Shown one piece after another: positions 60,901-64,000 of a stretch of 64,000 nt of DNA. The notes under the pieces are model-generated. The model was not told where the DNA came from. It searched no databases and saw only the letters and a program-made list of their open reading frames with translations. How positions within the stretch are numbered: the first letter of the stretch is position 1; each line of letters starts with the position of its first letter. A program made the position numbers and the translations under genes. The DNA lies in contig AP031353.1 in NCBI GenBank assembly GCA_037833965.1, positions 28,646,501 through 28,710,500 of the forward strand, written 5' to 3'. This DNA comes from Marchantia polymorpha subsp. ruderalis (lineage: Eukaryota; Streptophyta; Marchantiopsida; Marchantiales; Marchantiaceae).

Positions 60901-62445
60901 CATCATTATTCTCTCCTTCTCATAGTTATTTTCGCTGTTGATGTGATGATGTGTCTCATCGTCAGACCCCGCTGCTGCTGCACCAGCGTCGACATCGGAT
61001 TTCATGCCGGTTGTCTTCCAAAGCTTAGCACTTTTCCTATGACTCTGAGGTACATAGAATTGCAAGAAAGACATTTATTTTCTTGTTGATAAATTATCAT
61101 TCTTAAATGTGAATGACATTCTGAAGATAGGAGTTGGGGGTATATTTAATGTAGTCAGTATGCATTCAGTACTTGAGAATATCACATTTACACTTGGTTG
61201 ATACTATAAGATTGACATTCTTAGTTAAATAGTTGACGGTGAATCTGGACATTAGCCTACGTGGTTGACAAATGTGATTGACGGATGATGAGTTTGATAG
61301 GGGACACTTGATCTTGACATCCAACTACCATCTGAACTCAGGAGATCAAAGCAGCTGGCAATATAGTCGATTCTGGAGACATAGAGACTGATTATATGAG
61401 ATATTTTCTATCTCCATAATTGAAGATCCTTTTTCCGGAATGGAAGTACTTCAGGCCTTAGCTTTGTTATACGTGGACAAGTTTCCATCGAATTTGTATT
61501 TCCTGAGTACCCGTTCCTACTGCCTGTTTTGAAACAGCCCTGTTGTTCACCGCGCCACGGATGGATGGAACTAGCCTCACGACGACGGACGGAGATCTTC
61601 TTAAACTGATGTGAATTGCTCAGGCGCACGCGCTCCTCGGCTCCTCTCAGTCTCGCAGTGTGGCGCGCCCGATTTCTTAGAAGGATTGGCCAAGAATCCC
61701 GTCGACTTCGGAATCGGCGCCCGCCAATTGTCGCAAGATTGCCCGGAATTGGCAACGTCAGTCGTAACTGTCAGTGAGTAAAATCGCCCATCCCTGGCGT
61801 CTCATTTGCCAACAAAGTCCGAATTGGCGATAGTCTAAGCATTCCATCGAGACTAAAATCCGTTCCGACGAATGATGCGTATGTGGCAGGTTTCACCGCC
61901 AAGTGGTATAAGTTCGCCCGCATTATGGCTTTGTCGAGGAAGATTGCAGAGTTCGAGCTGGATCCGTCGCGTTAATTTACGGCTTGGCCAATGGGGACAA
62001 TGGAGCCAATGGCTGACCGAGGCTGATAGTAGGTGTCCGGTCTTGCTCGTGTAGTGCTAGTGATTCTCTGATCATGGCCTTGAAATTCTTCCACAATGGC
62101 CCGTCTCGGTGTGATTTGAACTCCGCGTAGGCTCTTTGGTTTTCTTCTCCCACCTCCAGAATCTCACTCGTCTTCCAGGTCTCCTTGCTGAAGAGAGGTG
62201 ACCAACAGAGCTGTGCTTACACCTCATCGGTCATTCAATAATAACTCGAGTATAAAGCACCTGCACGATATCGTACACAATGAAATCAACCGCTTATAGA
62301 GGTGAAGAGATTGGGCAATCAAGTGAAGTTGAGGCGATTTTGAGTTTCAGATGTCATCGCAAGAATCTTCAACAACAGACAAGTTACTGACGTCGGGTTC
62401 TTGGTGGGCCTCTAACTTTAGGTTCACATTAGGTCTGCGTCGACC
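57943..62445. other. Very AT-rich gene-free tract, then 5' flank of the cyclase gene
   Basis: From about 58.1 to 60.9 kb the sequence is extremely AT-rich, with A/T runs and a self-complementary TAAA/TTTA cluster near 59.07-59.10 kb. It has no credible open frame. From about 61.4 kb the GC content rises and the region probably contains the promoter and leader of the gene starting at 62446. A minus-strand frame at 61408-61755 is Arg-rich and featureless. Confidence 0.65.
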
Positions 62446-64000
62446 ATGGAGAAGGCTACATCTTCTTCGGCGACTGATGTAGGGCAGAGTTCTACACAGA
62501 CTTCTCCAAAATCTGAATCTCAATCGGCTACTGATGCCGAAACATTTCCTGTTGTCTTAGATGATATGGGAATTGAGCCGATTGTCAAGACTACAGTAGC
62601 TCTTAGAGGAGGAAGACGAAGTGAAACCTCGTCTACTCGTATGCCCAGAGACGGTCATGGAAAGAAAATCGGGAGACAACGCCGAATGTCCACCGGAGCG
62701 GTGAACAAGCCTCTTGAGGACACTGAAGCTTCTGAGTCGTCTGGGGGTCCTCAAGCAGCTTTTCAAGATGACTCTTTAGGATGGGAAGATTGGCAGGAGT
62801 TCGTAACATCCGGAGATTATGTTGGCACTGACGTCGTTGCAGACACTAATGAATTATTGAAATTGCTTGATGCCTTGGAACCGTATGTTCCTCGTATGCT
62901 TTTTGAAAGCAGTCTTTACGATCATGGTAATAATTCCAACTTCAAAAATGTTTGTCTCAAAATTGCCCTGATTTGTTCAACCGCGCGAAACCTCATTTCA
63001 TGCGCTACCATCGTTATCCTTTAGCAATCAATCATTCCTATGAAGCGAGAATACATACAACCTAAGCCGTGGTTGCTTACGTATGAAGGGTCCTGTATCG
63101 AGCTAGGCGGTGCAGTGCTGCAGGTGAGAAAAGATGAGCATACTAGAAACAATTTTTCACGTATGGAAGGTTAAACAGAACTCAAGAAAAAAAGAGCAGA
63201 CCACCAACTTTGATATGTGGATTGAGGTTACAGCAATATAATTTTCCTTTACAGTCAAAAGGACTCAATCTACTACCACTATAACATTTTCGTCACAAGA
63301 ATTTTATATTACATAGCACTTTGAAATGCGTCAAAAGTAAGCAATTCTCCTAATGCCGTCTACTTTTCACGAATCATGACGCTGAAAATACAGTGTGTTC
63401 GCCAGTGCACTGATTATCGATATACGTGTAACGTGGCAGACACTCAGTTGAGCAAAATACCGACAATTGACAGTTTATTCGGGGCAGTGATGATCGCCGA
63501 TATTACTGGATTTACAACCTTGACAGAAAGAGCTCTTACTTCTAAGCGTGGAACTGAGCTTGTGGAGGAACTGCTTGTGGCCATGAACAACTACTTCACG
63601 GAGGTGAGTTTCCTTCGTGAGTCTAAAAATCTCACACACTGATGATGAGAGGTTAATACAATAAGAGATTGTCAACAGTTCCTGGAATCAAGTTATGGTT
63701 TCGACTCAGCCTTGATACACCCTTTGATGGAATTGTCTGCAAAACTTGAATGTGACCCTCTCTTCTCATGGAATGGTAGATTGAGCTTCTATAGATGCCT
63801 TGTACCAAATTCTTGCCTGATACACCTAATACACCGAATATAATGTTGGACACCTAGTGCCTTCGCGGTACCTTGCATCCAACAGAACGCTATATTGGCC
63901 GACTGAAGAACTTGCTGGGTTGATTGAACAGGCAGGTGAGATTGTTTCGATGTTTGGAGGTGATATAATCAAGGTGAGAATCCAATCTACGAGAGTAGAA
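62446..64000 (+). CDS. Soluble adenylyl cyclase, ADCY10-like (5' part; continues off the edge)
   Basis: Class III cyclases make cAMP from ATP; the ADCY10 type is soluble and bicarbonate-sensitive in animals. Proposed exons: 62446-62926, 63050-63123 (start tentative), 63448-63603, 63932-63973, then beyond the window. The first 130 or so residues are Ser/Thr-rich and probably disordered, with GKKIGRQRR basic. LLKLLDALEPYVPRMLFE follows, like the segment before the first catalytic domain in sAC proteins. Exon 3 gives FGAVMIADITGFTTLTERAL, whose Asp aligns with metal-binding Asp47 of human sAC. Exon 4 gives EIVSMFGGDIIK, whose Lys aligns with Lys95. The second metal Asp should lie just past the edge in the next exon. 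It is distinct in layout from the plant CAPE cyclase-phosphodiesterase as far as seen. Confidence 0.8.

Overview
The window looks like nuclear DNA of a land plant, most likely a bryophyte (a liverwort such as Marchantia is my best guess, from style only). Reasons: GT-AG spliced genes with short phase-consistent exons, a plant-type nuclear tRNA-Asn(GTT), two proteins with plastid-type N-terminal extensions (one with a thylakoid twin-arginine signal), a class II-type plant formin FH2 domain, remnants of plant transposable elements, and gene islands of mixed or GC-rich composition separated by very AT-rich tracts. No bacterial operons, CRISPR arrays or viral genes were seen.

Layout. 1-8.9 kb: mostly unannotatable, with one small secreted-protein gene (2386-2796) and a long imperfect hairpin near 6.95 kb. 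8.9-12.3 kb: about 13 exons of a formin FH2 domain whose 5' part I could not find. 15.8-17.0 kb (minus) and 27.7-28.9 kb (plus): two intronless paralogs of a family I do not recognise, divergently oriented about 10.7 kb apart. Between them lies AT-rich DNA with decayed copia-like fragments, fold-backs and short repeats. 29-31 kb: only weak small-gene candidates. 32.8-33.4 kb: a complete-looking 578-bp Mutator-type non-autonomous element with 52-bp terminal inverted repeats and a 10-bp target duplication. 35.5-38.2 kb (minus): a complete WRAP73/WDR8 WD40 gene. 41.9-45.3 kb (plus): a multi-exon gene for an unknown, probably cell-cycle-linked protein with a KEN box, S/T-P sites, duplicated exons and a C-terminal PIP-like motif. 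46.9-48.2 kb (minus): a single-exon FAD-dependent (DAO/TDA3-like) oxidoreductase with a possible transit peptide. 51.9-52.6 kb (plus): the 3' exon of a zinc-finger gene. 54.4-56.5 kb (minus): a five-exon, six-TPR protein predicted to enter the thylakoid lumen. 57.9 kb: tRNA-Asn. 58-61 kb: very AT-rich, empty. 62.4-64.0 kb (plus): the 5' part of a soluble adenylyl cyclase (ADCY10-like) gene that runs off the right edge.

The genes do not form one pathway. Three of them (formin, WRAP73/WDR8 and the KEN/PIP protein) relate to the cytoskeleton or cell cycle, and two (TPR, possibly the oxidoreductase) to the plastid. The best candidates for undescribed biology are the unknown paralog pair, the KEN/PIP gene and the sAC-type cyclase in a plant context. 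Exon junctions were placed by hand from frame, GT/AG sites and family alignment recalled from knowledge; none has been checked by a search or transcript.
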